In this document: positions 36,841 to 45,425 of the stretch, in pieces
Numbering within the stretch: the first letter of the stretch is position 1
How the letters are laid out: each line of letters opens with the position of its first letter
Source of the DNA: DAIDKA01 sp036267975
GTDB taxonomy: Bacteria > Pseudomonadota > Gammaproteobacteria > Steroidobacterales > Steroidobacteraceae
DNA: 64,000 bases
Direction of reading: 5' to 3'
NCBI GenBank assembly: GCA_036267975.1
Contig: DATAVA010000015.1
Coordinates: 88,081-152,080, forward strand
Made by a program: the position numbers and the translations under genes
The notes under the pieces: generated by a model
The model's database searches: none
What the model saw: only the letters and a program-made list of their open reading frames with translations
Told to the model about the DNA's origin: nothing

Positions 36841-36868
36841 AAAAGGCCCCGTCATTCCGGCGGGGCCT
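36841..36868 (-). terminator. Rho-independent terminator for the zinc-ribbon gene
   Basis: On the minus strand AGGCCCCG pairs with CGGGGCCT around a nine-base loop, followed by TTTT. It ends the transcript of the small gene at 36899-37144 and lies 28 bp before the asd start. Confidence 0.88.
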
Positions 36869-36898
36869 GCTTGCAGGAAGTCGCGTACGAGTTGCCGA

Positions 36899-37144
36899 CT
36901 ACCCGAAGCACCCCACGGTGGGCGCTTTGAGGGTCTTGGTCGGCTCCGGCGGCGTTGCGCCGCCGACGCGGCTGCGGCGCAGTCGCGGGGCGTTGTTCGC
37001 AGCCTTGCCGAGCCGCACGCCGCTGGGCGGTGCGATGATCATCTGGTACGAAATGGCGGTACTGCCGCATGTCGGACAACGATTGGCCCACGAGGGACAG
37101 TCGCGTTCACATGCTCCACAAATCCTGGCGTGCTGAATGGCCAT
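36899..37144 (-). CDS. Small zinc-ribbon protein, function unknown
   Basis: This protein of 81 residues has two CxxC pairs near the N-terminus (CGAC at about 9-12, CPTC at about 23-26) with a further Cys between, as in a zinc ribbon. A basic Pro/Arg-rich tail follows. Support for a real gene comes from a GGAG nine bases before the ATG and a strong terminator just after the stop. I do not recognise the family; a nucleic-acid-binding or assembly role would be a guess. Confidence 0.65.
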   Translation of the reverse strand: MAIQHARICGACERDCPSWANRCPTCGSTAISYQMIIAPPSGVRLGKAANNAPRLRRSRVGGATPPEPTKTLKAPTVGCFG

Positions 37145-37265
37145 GGCCCGATTCTCCTGCGCTCCCGCTCCCCTGCCAAAAGGGGCCGCAATTGTAGCGG
37201 ATCGACCGCTCCACGACGAGCCTCAACGCAAGCCTGGGGGACCCGATCTCAACCGCGCGTCCGCA

Positions 37266-38039
37266 CTATTTTGGGGCGGAATCGAACCCGTATTTTGCAA
37301 AAATTGCCTGGGCGGTGGGCGATGACAGGAATTTGACGAAGTCCGCCGCGCCGGCATGGGCCCGAGCGGTGGTCGCGGCGGGGTAGGTGATGGGGCCATG
37401 GGAGCTGGCCGGGAAATCGGCCACGATCCTGACCTTCTTTTCGATGAGCGCATCGGTACGGTACACGATACCCAGCGGAGCTTCGCCACGGGCCACCAGC
37501 GCCAGTGCGGCACGGACATTGTCCGCCGCCGCAATCTTGTCCTGCACCGCCTCCCAGACGCCGAGGTTAGTCAGCGCAATCTTCGCGTACTTGCCCACCG
37601 GCACGGAGTCCGGATTGCCGGTCGCCAGGCGCCCGTCGCCGAGCAGTTTGGCCAGCGGGAAATGGCGCGTGATCCTGATCGTGACCGTACTGTCCGCGGG
37701 ACTGATGAGCACCAGGCGGTTGCCCACCACGTTGCGCCGCGTCTTCGTGTCGATGAGGTTGCGGGTCTGCAGGTAATCCATCCAGTCGGTATCCGCGGAC
37801 ATGAACACATCGGCCGGGGCACCCGCTTCGATCTGCCGCGCCAGGGCTGAGCTCGCGGCGTAGGACAGGGTGACTGTCTGATGCGTTTTGGCCGTGTAGG
37901 CGGGGCCGATTTCGTTGAGCGCATCAGTGAGGGAGGAGGCCCCGAGGACCACCAGCGGCGGCGGGGCATCTGCCATGCCCAGCAGTGACAGCGCCAGCAC
38001 CGTTGCCAGCAGCGCACGCCGCGTCAGGTTGTGGTTCAT
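37266..38039 (-). CDS. modA: Molybdate ABC transporter substrate-binding protein
   Basis: ModA captures molybdate or tungstate in the periplasm. The 257-residue precursor has a signal peptide (about 1-24). The binding residues lie in VLGASSLTDALNEI, in the SYAASSALARQIEAGAPADVFMSAD segment, and in VPVGKYAK. The gene is divergent from a modE-type regulator with 114 bp between. It is separated from modB-modC by that regulator, an unusual order. Downstream there is no further mod gene before the zinc-ribbon gene. Confidence 0.93.
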   Translation of the reverse strand: MNHNLTRRALLATVLALSLLGMADAPPPLVVLGASSLTDALNEIGPAYTAKTHQTVTLSYAASSALARQIEAGAPADVFMSADTDWMDYLQTRNLIDTKTRRNVVGNRLVLISPADSTVTIRITRHFPLAKLLGDGRLATGNPDSVPVGKYAKIALTNLGVWEAVQDKIAAADNVRAALALVARGEAPLGIVYRTDALIEKKVRIVADFPASSHGPITYPAATTARAHAGAADFVKFLSSPTAQAIFAKYGFDSAPK

Positions 38040-38064
38040 GAGGGTTGCGATCCCGCGCGGGTTA

Positions 38065-38086
38065 TATCGTCAGGCGCATAACGATA
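38065..38086. promoter_or_regulatory. Candidate ModE operator between modA and the modE-like gene
   Basis: An imperfect palindrome with arms TATCGT and ACGATA spaced by ten bases (16 of 22 positions symmetric), 26 bp upstream of modA and 68 bp upstream of the regulator gene. Arm content resembles the AT-rich CG-flanked ModE boxes. Assignment is inference from position and symmetry. Confidence 0.5.
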
Positions 38087-38153
38087 GGTTACCGCCACGG
38101 GTCCTGCAAGCAGCGAGTCAGGCGCCGGGGACAATCCTGGATAGAATGGGGCC

Positions 38154-38624
38154 ATGAGCATTTCTGCCGCAACTGTCGGTGTCCGCCTGCGCCTTGATAT
38201 CGGGCCGGACTGTTCGATCGGGCCCGGCAAGATCGCGCTGCTCGAGCAGATCGAGCGCAGCGGCTCGCTGTCGAAGGCGGCGCGGATCCTGAAGATGAGT
38301 TACCGGCGTGCGTGGCTGTTGCTCGAGGACTTGAATCGTACGCTGGGTCAGCCCGTGACGACGGCGAGCGTCGGTGGCGCCGGCGGCGGCGGGGCGCGCA
38401 TCACGCCATTTGGGCGGCATGTGATTGCGACCTTCCGGGAAATAGAGACCGCCGCAATGGGCGCGGCTGCGCAGAAGCTCGAATGGCTGCTGCTGTCGGG
38501 CGTGGCGGCGGTGCCTGCGCCCGTGGCGCCGCGGCGCGCGGTGACGCGTCCGCTCGCAAAAGTCACGGCGGCGACGGAGGACCCGGACCTGAAAAAACGT
38601 GGCCGCGCATTGAAACGGCCTTGA
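38154..38624 (+). CDS. ModE-like winged-helix regulator, DNA-binding domain only
   Basis: The 156-residue protein matches the N-terminal domain of ModE: LRLDIGPDCSIGPGKIALLEQIERSGSLSKAARILKMSYRRAWLLLEDLN, read in separate short motifs such as SLSKAA and MSYRRAW. The two molybdate-binding Mop/TOBE domains of E. coli ModE are absent; the C-terminus is a short basic Ala/Pro-rich tail. The last 62 bp overlap the end of modC on the other strand. It probably controls the divergent modA gene. Confidence 0.82.
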   Translation: MSISAATVGVRLRLDIGPDCSIGPGKIALLEQIERSGSLSKAARILKMSYRRAWLLLEDLNRTLGQPVTTASVGGAGGGGARITPFGRHVIATFREIETAAMGAAAQKLEWLLLSGVAAVPAPVAPRRAVTRPLAKVTAATEDPDLKKRGRALKRP

Positions 38625-39672
38625 CCAGCACCCACACCGGCTGACCCACCGCCAGTCCCAGTGCGCGGCGTGCATCCTCGGTGACACGTACCATGAGCGC
38701 AGCGCCACCCGTATCGGTGAATACCATCCAGGCGCGCTCGCCATCCGGTTCCACACGGGTGATCACGGCGGTGAGGCTGTTACGCACGCTCAGGCCGTGC
38801 GGTGGCGCGATGGCCAGAATCAGATCGCGCGCCAGCAATTGCACGCGCACGCGTTGCCCGCGATCCAGTTCCGCGGCCTCCACCAGCAGCTGCCCGTCGC
38901 CGACGCGGATCTGTACCAGACCGGAAGCTGCATCGACCTCACCGGCGATGCCTTCAACCACGGCGCCGAGGGATTCGGTGCCGATGATGGCGCGCAGGGC
39001 CGGGGCCTGACTCATTGCAATGACATCGCCGTGAGCCGCTACTTTACCGTCGTCCAGCACGACCACATCGCCCGCCAGCCGCAGCACTTCTTCAAACTGA
39101 TGGCTGACGAATACCATCGGTAGCCGGAACTGGTCGCGCAGGTTCTCCAGATACGGCAGCAGCTCCCCGCGCCGCGCCACATCGATGCTGGCCAGCGGCT
39201 CATCGAGCAGCAGCAGGCGCGGCTGGGCGAGCAGCGCCCGGCCAATCGCGACGCGCTGCCGTTCGCCGCCCGAGAGGCCGGCGGGCCGGCGGCTCAGCAG
39301 CGGCGCCAGGCCCAGCAACCCCACCACCGCGTCAAACTGCAGAGTGCGCGCGCGCGCGCGCGCGCGGCGTTCGCCGTAGCGCAGGTTGTCGCGCACCGTC
39401 AGGTGCGGAAATAGGCGCGCGTCCTGGAAGACATAGCCGATTGCGCGTTCCTCGGCCGGCACATCGATGCCGCGGGCGTGATCGAACAGGATGGTGTCAT
39501 CGATGCGGATATGGCCGCGATCGGGGCGCAGCAGCCCGGCGATCATGTGGACGGTTGTGGTCTTGCCGCAACCTGAGCGGCCGAAGAGCGCGGTGACGCC
39601 GGGTGTGGTGCTCGTGAACCGCACTGAGGCGCCGAACGCGCCGCGCTGCTTGCTGACATCGAGCTCCAGCAT
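38563..39672 (-). CDS. modC: Molybdate ABC transporter ATP-binding protein
   Basis: A 369-residue ATPase with Walker A GRSGCGKTT (about 31-39), signature LSGGERQRVAIGRALL, Walker B LLLLDEPLASID and a His switch in VSHQFEEVL. A C-terminal TOBE/Mop domain (about 300-360) contains SVRNSLTAVI, the ModC hallmark. It abuts modB (stop codon next to start). The 3' end runs 62 bp into the convergent modE-like gene. A 21-bp alternating GC tract lies inside the coding sequence. Confidence 0.93.
   Translation of the reverse strand: MLELDVSKQRGAFGASVRFTSTTPGVTALFGRSGCGKTTTVHMIAGLLRPDRGHIRIDDTILFDHARGIDVPAEERAIGYVFQDARLFPHLTVRDNLRYGERRARARARTLQFDAVVGLLGLAPLLSRRPAGLSGGERQRVAIGRALLAQPRLLLLDEPLASIDVARRGELLPYLENLRDQFRLPMVFVSHQFEEVLRLAGDVVVLDDGKVAAHGDVIAMSQAPALRAIIGTESLGAVVEGIAGEVDAASGLVQIRVGDGQLLVEAAELDRGQRVRVQLLARDLILAIAPPHGLSVRNSLTAVITRVEPDGERAWMVFTDTGGAALMVRVTEDARRALGLAVGQPVWVLVKAVSMRGHVFSGPGPPSPP
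39346..39366. repeat. (GC)10 dinucleotide tract inside modC
   Basis: Twenty-one bases of uninterrupted GC alternation encode the Arg-Ala repeat of ModC at about residues 103-109. Slippage by one unit would shift the reading frame. The tract is also a candidate Z-DNA former. Confidence 0.9.
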
Positions 39673-40371
39673 TCAGGTGGTTCCGCGGCCGAGCTGTCTG
39701 CGCAAGGTGCGTGACAGCCATTCGGACAGCACCAGGCCGGCAAGTCCGAGGATGAACGAGGTGATGGCCAGGCGCGCCGCCGTGGCGTCGGCGTTGGGCG
39801 TCTGCAATGCCGTGTACAGCGCCAGCGGCAGGGTGCGCGTCTTGCCCGGAATGTTTGAAACGAAGGTGATGACCGCGCCGAACTCGCCTAAGCCCGCCGC
39901 AAAAGCCGTGACCGCGCCGGCGAGAATACCCGGCAGCATCAGTGGCAGGGTGATGCTGAAAAAGCGATCGAAGGGCCCGGCGCCCAAGGTTCGCGCGGCT
40001 TCCTCCAGTCCCGCGTCGATGCCCTCCAGCGTGAGTCGGATCGCGCGCACGATCAGCGGGAAGGTCATTACCGCCACGGCCAGGATGGTGCCGGCGGTGG
40101 TGAAGATCAGATGCACACCGAAGGTGCGCAGCAACCAGCCGCCGATCGGGCCGCGCGCGCCAAACAGGATCAGCAGCAGATAGCCGGTGAGCACCGGCGG
40201 TAGCACCAGCGGCAGGTGGACGAAGGCATCGAGCAGGGTGCGACCCGGAAATTGTCGCCGCACCAGCACCCAGGCCACCGCGATGGCGACGGGCAGATTC
40301 CACACGAGGCTCAACAGCGCCACCTCGAGGCTCAGGCGCACGGCCTGCCATTCAGCAGCGTTGAGCAGCAT
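39673..40371 (-). CDS. modB: Molybdate ABC transporter permease
   Basis: This permease of 232 residues has five or six helices and the ABC-permease EAA loop EEAARTLGAGPFDRFFSITLPL in the middle. The LPPVLTGYLLLILFG segment and GEFGAVITFVSNIPGKT are typical of ModB. ATG 40371 (MLLNAAEWQAVRLSLEVA) is selected because the upstream extension is not membrane-like and runs into the divergent IMPase gene. modC follows directly. Confidence 0.92.
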   Translation of the reverse strand: MLLNAAEWQAVRLSLEVALLSLVWNLPVAIAVAWVLVRRQFPGRTLLDAFVHLPLVLPPVLTGYLLLILFGARGPIGGWLLRTFGVHLIFTTAGTILAVAVMTFPLIVRAIRLTLEGIDAGLEEAARTLGAGPFDRFFSITLPLMLPGILAGAVTAFAAGLGEFGAVITFVSNIPGKTRTLPLALYTALQTPNADATAARLAITSFILGLAGLVLSEWLSRTLRRQLGRGTT

Positions 40372-40450
40372 GGTTTCGGTGCGGGGCCATGCGCCGCAGT
40401 ATAGCCACAGCGCCACAACCGAACTTGGGACATGCATGTAGCATGGGGGC

Positions 40451-41314
40451 TTGGCCACTGTCCCATCACCTTCGTCCCCATTGCCCTGCGCGCAGGCGGC
40501 TGCGCTGGCGGCCACCGCGCTGCGGCTCGCCCAGGCTGCCGGTACGCAGATCGCTGCCGCGGTCAATGGTGAGCTGACCGTGCAATTCAAGGAGACCCGC
40601 CCGGAGTGGGCCGCCAACTCCAATCCCGTCAGTCAGGTGGATCAGGACGTGGAGCGCTTCATTCGCGACGAGCTCGCGCGGGCCCATCCCGCAGACGCGA
40701 TCATCGGCGAGGAGCAGCCGACCAGCGGGCCGTGCGACGCCGCCATCAGCTGGGTCATCGATCCGGTGGATGGGACCTGCAATTTCATCAACGGCGTGCC
40801 GCTGTTCGCCTGTTCGATTGGGGTGCTGCATGAAGGCTGGCCGGTGGCCGGTGCGATCTGGTGCGCATCGACACATGGCGTCGGCCCGGGCGTCTATCAC
40901 GCCCATGCGGGAGGTCCGTTGTGCTTCAACGGCCAGCCCCTCGAGCGCCGCCAGCCCGGCAACTGGCGCGGCCTCGCCGCCGATCATGGCAGCACTTCCC
41001 ACTACGCGGCCCACTGGGACCATCGCGTTCTGGGCACCGCGGCGGTCGAGTTCGCGTGGGTCGCCTGCGGCTTGTTGCGGCTGGCGCATATGCCGCGCCC
41101 GCGACTGTGGGACGCGGCCGCGGGCCTGACGCTATTGCACGCCGCGGGCTGCAGCGCCCTGACCTGGGAGCAGGGTCGATGGGTGCCACTGCTGCGCTTC
41201 AATCCCCCATCGGGTACGCAACCCACGGGGCGCCTCGCCGACTGGCAACAGCCGGTATTGATCGGGGGCGCTGCAGATCTGGCTGCAGCGCTGCAGGATC
41301 CGCGACCGGACTAA
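40451..41314 (+). CDS. Inositol monophosphatase family protein
   Basis: The protein of about 287 residues belongs to the IMPase/CysQ/FBPase superfamily: the metal-binding Glu is in the IIGEEQP segment and the core motif WVIDPVDGTCNFINGVP is complete, with the later Asp in the PRLWDAAAG stretch. Members remove phosphate from inositol, PAP or sugar phosphates. The start is uncertain: TTG 40451 lies 79 bp from divergent modB, and no ATG precedes the conserved N-terminal helix. The 3' end overlaps the HAD gene by 4 bp. Confidence 0.82.
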   Translation: MATVPSPSSPLPCAQAAALAATALRLAQAAGTQIAAAVNGELTVQFKETRPEWAANSNPVSQVDQDVERFIRDELARAHPADAIIGEEQPTSGPCDAAISWVIDPVDGTCNFINGVPLFACSIGVLHEGWPVAGAIWCASTHGVGPGVYHAHAGGPLCFNGQPLERRQPGNWRGLAADHGSTSHYAAHWDHRVLGTAAVEFAWVACGLLRLAHMPRPRLWDAAAGLTLLHAAGCSALTWEQGRWVPLLRFNPPSGTQPTGRLADWQQPVLIGGAADLAAALQDPRPD

Positions 41315-42003
41315 CCGCCGAGCAGATCGCGGGCGTCGTAGTCGAGCAGTTGCCCGATGCGCTCGATGGTCACATCGGCCGGCGCGAAACCGGCGATCGC
41401 GGCGCGGTCATGCGCATAGTGGCCCTGGCGCGGAAACACGGTGGTGACGCGGTCGTGCCACTGGCTGCGCAGCGCGTCCAGTATGCGCAGCTTGTCATCG
41501 ATCATCACGTAGTGCCGTGCTGGGTAGCGCTGCTCGACGGCCTGCAGCATCTGCTCCTTGTGAACATAGATGAGCACCCGCCCGGCGACGGCATCCCAGA
41601 TGCCGGATCTTTGAATCTTGCGCGGCTGGAACACCACATCACCGTCGGACAGGATCACCGTTTCACCCATGGTGTGCAGGTGCGCGAGCACCTGCAGCGC
41701 CTGCGGGTAGAGGCGCTCGGCGAATGGATAGTCGATCAGAAAGCGCGACATGCCCAGCAGGCCTTGTGCCTCCAGATGTTCGAGCCGGTACTGCTGCAGG
41801 GCGCCCAGATAGTCGACGTAGCCGAGTTTTGCGCGGACCGCCTCCAGGATCTGCGCGTACCGATCGCGATTGGCCGCGCCATATTCGCCGGCGATGTGTT
41901 CCATCAGATCGCTGATGAGACGATCGTTATCGAGCAGGGTGTTGTCGACGTCGACCAGGAAGACGATGTCGGAGGCGCCGGAGGTCGTGCTGGCTGATGG
42001 CAT
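41311..42003 (-). CDS. HAD family hydrolase
   Basis: A 230-residue haloacid-dehalogenase-type phosphatase. The nucleophile motif is FLVDVDNTLLDND (Asp at about 18 and 20), motif II is ILSDGD, and motif III/IV lies in YVMIDDKLRIL. An alpha-helical cap lies between motifs I and II. The GDVVFQPRKI segment marks a subgroup of uncharacterised HAD proteins. It follows the SDR gene after 15 bp on the same strand. The substrate is not evident. Confidence 0.82.
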   Translation of the reverse strand: MPSASTTSGASDIVFLVDVDNTLLDNDRLISDLMEHIAGEYGAANRDRYAQILEAVRAKLGYVDYLGALQQYRLEHLEAQGLLGMSRFLIDYPFAERLYPQALQVLAHLHTMGETVILSDGDVVFQPRKIQRSGIWDAVAGRVLIYVHKEQMLQAVEQRYPARHYVMIDDKLRILDALRSQWHDRVTTVFPRQGHYAHDRAAIAGFAPADVTIERIGQLLDYDARDLLGG

Positions 42004-42018
42004 CGGGTTACCAGGTCC

Positions 42019-42918
42019 TCAGGCGTTCCGGTCGTATACCGGGTTTGACAGGATCCAGCGCGCCGAGTTCGCGCGCGCCTCGTTGATGGGCTCATTCGGA
42101 ATGGAGCCGAGCAGCAGGTTGCTGCGCGCGGTCAGCACATCGCGAAATTCCGGGTGACTGAGGATGAACAGGCGATTGTGCCAAATGCCCTCCAATACAT
42201 ACCCGGCCGCGGTGACGGCATCCATGGCATGCAGCATGAACTCGGGGGTCGGACCCCCCTGTTCCTTGCCGGGAGCCGCATACCCTGATTCGGCCAGCTC
42301 CGGCGGACGGCTGCGGGCGCTGTCGCCGATATTCGATTTGACGGGCCCCGGACAGTACACGGAGACCCCGATGGGTCGGCCGATCATGTCCGTGCGCAGC
42401 GCCTCGCTCAAACCGACCACGGCGAATTTGGAAGCCGCATACAGGCCGACCGAACCGAGCGCGGCGATGCCGCCGATGGAGGACACATTCACGATGTGCC
42501 CCGGCAGACCCGAGGCCAGCATGCGCGGCAGGAAGGTGGTGAGGCCATTGACGACGCCGCCGACATTGACGCCGATGACCCAGTCCCAGTCGGCGTAGGT
42601 TGCGTGTTCCATGAGGCCATGGACACCGACACCGGCATTGTTGATGAGCAGTTGCACGGGGCCGCCGAGCACCCGCTCGGCCTCATCGGCGGCCACCCCG
42701 AACCCTGCGCGGTCGGTGACATCAAGGCGGATGGGATGCACGCGCTGGCCTGGATGCTGCTGAAAATACTCGAGCGCCTCATCGCGGTGCTGTGCCTGGC
42801 GATAGGTAAAGGCAACCCTCATGCCCGCGGCCGCCAACACCTTGACGAGTCCTAAACCAATACCGCTGCTGCCACCAGTGACGAATGCGATCTTGCCGCC
42901 CAGGTCCTTCATGTGCAT
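42019..42918 (-). CDS. SDR family oxidoreductase, LigD/LigL-type Calpha-dehydrogenase-like
   Basis: The 299-residue short-chain dehydrogenase has cofactor motif GGSSGIGLG, NNAGVGVHG and the catalytic YAASK. Its central block, with WDWVIGVNVGGVVNG, LPRMLASGLPGHIV and VSSIGG, and the IGVSVYCPGPVKSNI segment closely resemble what I recall of the Sphingobium Calpha-dehydrogenases LigD/LigL, which oxidise the benzylic alcohol of beta-aryl ethers. The same subfamily also contains enzymes of other function, so the assignment is tentative. Start at ATG 42918 or the Met two codons on. Confidence 0.78.
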   Translation of the reverse strand: MHMKDLGGKIAFVTGGSSGIGLGLVKVLAAAGMRVAFTYRQAQHRDEALEYFQQHPGQRVHPIRLDVTDRAGFGVAADEAERVLGGPVQLLINNAGVGVHGLMEHATYADWDWVIGVNVGGVVNGLTTFLPRMLASGLPGHIVNVSSIGGIAALGSVGLYAASKFAVVGLSEALRTDMIGRPIGVSVYCPGPVKSNIGDSARSRPPELAESGYAAPGKEQGGPTPEFMLHAMDAVTAAGYVLEGIWHNRLFILSHPEFRDVLTARSNLLLGSIPNEPINEARANSARWILSNPVYDRNA

Positions 42919-43172
42919 GCGTCCCCTTCATCATCTTGGCGCCGGTCAAGCTTCGCGCCTCTGACAGGTTGAGGCAAGGCGCGCTCGCGTGACGGCACGC
43001 CGTCGACCGAGCAGTGGACATGACAACCGCATCAGCTGGGACGTGACCGCAACCGTGAAAAACCCATGAGGAGGCCGGGCATGGAGTGTGAACCGTGACC
43101 ACTGGTTTGGAGCGCCGGACCGGTAAGCTCTGCACCAATACTGCAATACGAGCTTAAGACATAATCTGGGTC

Positions 43173-44456
43173 ATGGACGGATCCGCCCAACAAACTGAAT
43201 CACCAGAGTCGATCGCACGGATGCCTTCGCAAACCAGTGTGCCCGGCATCCGCTCGGTGCTGATCGTGGATGACAGCGCGGCCCAGCGTGCCTACGCCAC
43301 CGCCTTGTGCCAGGAGCTGGGTATTGCCGATATCCGTGAGTCCAGCAATGGTCAGGAAGCCCTGGCGCTGCTGGGTGCGCTGACGACCCCGCCGGACCTG
43401 CTCATCATCGATCTGGAAATGCCGACCATGGACGGGCCGGAGCTGCTGACGCGGCTGCGCGACCTTGGCGTCGAGTCCCCCATCATCGTCGCCTCCTCGC
43501 GCGAGCAGTCGCTGCTGCATTCGGTCAAGGACATGGGTGTCGGCATGGGCCTGTGTCTGCTCGGTGCCTTGCAGAAGCCCATGCGGATCGAGAGCCTGAG
43601 CAACATCCTGCGCAAGTGGGACAGCGTCGCGGACCGACGCAAGCAGGCGGCACATGCACTGCCCATCAATCCGGACGACCTGCGCCTGGGGATCGATCGC
43701 GGCGAGATTGAAGTGTACTACCAGCCGCAGATCGCGGTCAGCTCCGGGGACGTGCACGGCGTGGAAGCCCTCGCGCGCTGGAATCATCCGACCCTGGGCC
43801 TGGTGCATCCGGACAATTTCATCTCCATGGCCGAGGAACACGGCCTGATCCACAAGCTCACTTTGCAGGTCATGAACGCGGCGATGCTGCAGACGGCAAT
43901 GTGGAACGCGCAGGGCATGGATCTGTCGGTCGCCATCAATCTTTCGCCGCTGCTGCTGGAGAGTCCGAGTCTGCTGCAGGAGATCGCTGGTTTGCAGCAG
44001 TGCTTCGGTCTGCGTGCCGAACAGGTGGTGCTCGAAATCACCGAGACCTCGCTGCTGCGCGAGCTGTCCGTGGCGCTCGGTGTGCTGACGCGGCTGCGGC
44101 TGCGCGGCTTCGGATTGTCGCTCGATGATTACGGCACCGGTTTCTCCTCGATGCAGCAGCTGGCGCGCATACCGTTCACCGAACTGAAGATCGACCGCTC
44201 CTTCGTGCACGGCGTGCATGAGCGCGAAAGCGTGCAGGTCATGCTGCGCTCGGCGCTGGAGATGGCCAAGCGGCTTGGCCTCAACACCGTCGCCGAAGGC
44301 GTCGAGTCCGTGGAGGACTGGCGGCTGCTGCATGAGTACGGCTGCACCTTCGTGCAGGGCTGGCTCATGGCCAAGGCCATGCCGGCTGCACAGCTGGCGG
44401 GGTGGGCGCGCGACCACGTGGAGCGCCGTCAGGAGCTGCATCCTTCCGGCCAGTGA
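43173..44456 (+). CDS. Response regulator with EAL domain (c-di-GMP phosphodiesterase)
   Basis: This 427-residue protein has an N-terminal receiver domain (acidic pair Asp33-Asp34, phospho-acceptor Asp80 in LLIIDLEMP). The EAL domain spans about residues 162-410: GVEALARWNH, the metal-binding DDYGTGFSS loop and KIDRSFV are all intact, so it should hydrolyse cyclic di-GMP on phosphorylation. No sensor kinase is adjacent. The 254 bp before the gene hold no other feature I can support. Confidence 0.9.
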   Translation: MDGSAQQTESPESIARMPSQTSVPGIRSVLIVDDSAAQRAYATALCQELGIADIRESSNGQEALALLGALTTPPDLLIIDLEMPTMDGPELLTRLRDLGVESPIIVASSREQSLLHSVKDMGVGMGLCLLGALQKPMRIESLSNILRKWDSVADRRKQAAHALPINPDDLRLGIDRGEIEVYYQPQIAVSSGDVHGVEALARWNHPTLGLVHPDNFISMAEEHGLIHKLTLQVMNAAMLQTAMWNAQGMDLSVAINLSPLLLESPSLLQEIAGLQQCFGLRAEQVVLEITETSLLRELSVALGVLTRLRLRGFGLSLDDYGTGFSSMQQLARIPFTELKIDRSFVHGVHERESVQVMLRSALEMAKRLGLNTVAEGVESVEDWRLLHEYGCTFVQGWLMAKAMPAAQLAGWARDHVERRQELHPSGQ

Positions 44457-44570
44457 TCCGCGTGCGCAGAAAGTTCAAGCCGCCAGCAAATTAAAATATT
44501 TTCGCCGCGCGAAACCTAAGCGGTGACAGCGGGCTACTTACGCACGAACGCAGTGTGCGCGAGGAACCCC

Positions 44571-45425
44571 ATGGCGATCCAGTTGTCCCGACCCAGGTGT
44601 GTGCTGGCCGCCGCCGCTGTGTGTTTGAGCGCAGCGCTGCTGGGTGGCTGCGCCGGAAACGGCATGGGGCTGGATGTGAACGGCAATCCGATCGGCTCCG
44701 GATCTAGCAGCGCACCCGAACCGCTCAGCGCGGATTTTCAGTCCATCCAGGACAACGTATTCACGCCGATCTGCACCCGCTGTCATATCGGCGCGAATGC
44801 TCCGGAGGGGCTACAGCTGGATGAGGCCCACAGCTACGCGCTGCTGGTCGGCGTACCCAGCGCCGAGGTGCCCGGCGTGCTGCGCGTGAAGGCGGGCGAT
44901 CCCACTGACAGTTATCTGATCCAGAAGCTCCAGGGCAGCAGCGGCATTGTCGGGCAGCAGATGCCCTTCGGCGGCCCCTATCTGCCGCAGTCGACCATCG
45001 ATTTCATCAAGCAGTGGATCACGAATGGCGCGCCGCAGGCCACGGCCAGTGCCGCCCCGGCCGTGGCGCGCGAGCGCGCACTGCCCGCACCGCTGGCGGT
45101 GGTGGTCACCATGCCCGCGGATGACAGTGCCGTGAGCGCGCCGCTGCGGACCATCGCGATTGGCTTCAGCGATGCGCCCGATACTTCATACCTGTACGGC
45201 GCGCTCGCACTGCAGAACATGACCGGTGAGCCGGCGCAGGTTCCGTTGCTGGTCGCCCAGGCGGAAGGCAATCCGTCGACGGTGCTGCTGATGCCCCTCG
45301 CGCCCCTCGGCGCGGGAACCTATCGGGTCACGGTACATGGTGGCGATGCCACGGCAATGACCGCCGTGGGCGGTGAATCCTTGCCGGCCGATTATTCCTT
45401 CACCTTCACCGTGGAAACGCCCTGA
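44571..45425 (+). CDS. Haem-binding lipoprotein with C-terminal CopC/Ig-like domain
   Basis: The 284-residue precursor has a lipoprotein signal with lipobox LGGC (Cys27). A monohaem cytochrome-like domain follows with CTRCH (68-72), an AKAGDPT-type segment, a likely distal Met in QQMPFGG, and FIKQWITNGA, as in small membrane-anchored cytochromes. The C-terminal third (from about 185) is a beta-rich domain with the VVVTMPADDSAV start reminiscent of CopC/Ig-like folds. ATG 44571 follows GAGGAAC. It overlaps the next gene by one base, so the two are co-translated. Confidence 0.72.
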   Translation: MAIQLSRPRCVLAAAAVCLSAALLGGCAGNGMGLDVNGNPIGSGSSSAPEPLSADFQSIQDNVFTPICTRCHIGANAPEGLQLDEAHSYALLVGVPSAEVPGVLRVKAGDPTDSYLIQKLQGSSGIVGQQMPFGGPYLPQSTIDFIKQWITNGAPQATASAAPAVARERALPAPLAVVVTMPADDSAVSAPLRTIAIGFSDAPDTSYLYGALALQNMTGEPAQVPLLVAQAEGNPSTVLLMPLAPLGAGTYRVTVHGGDATAMTAVGGESLPADYSFTFTVETP

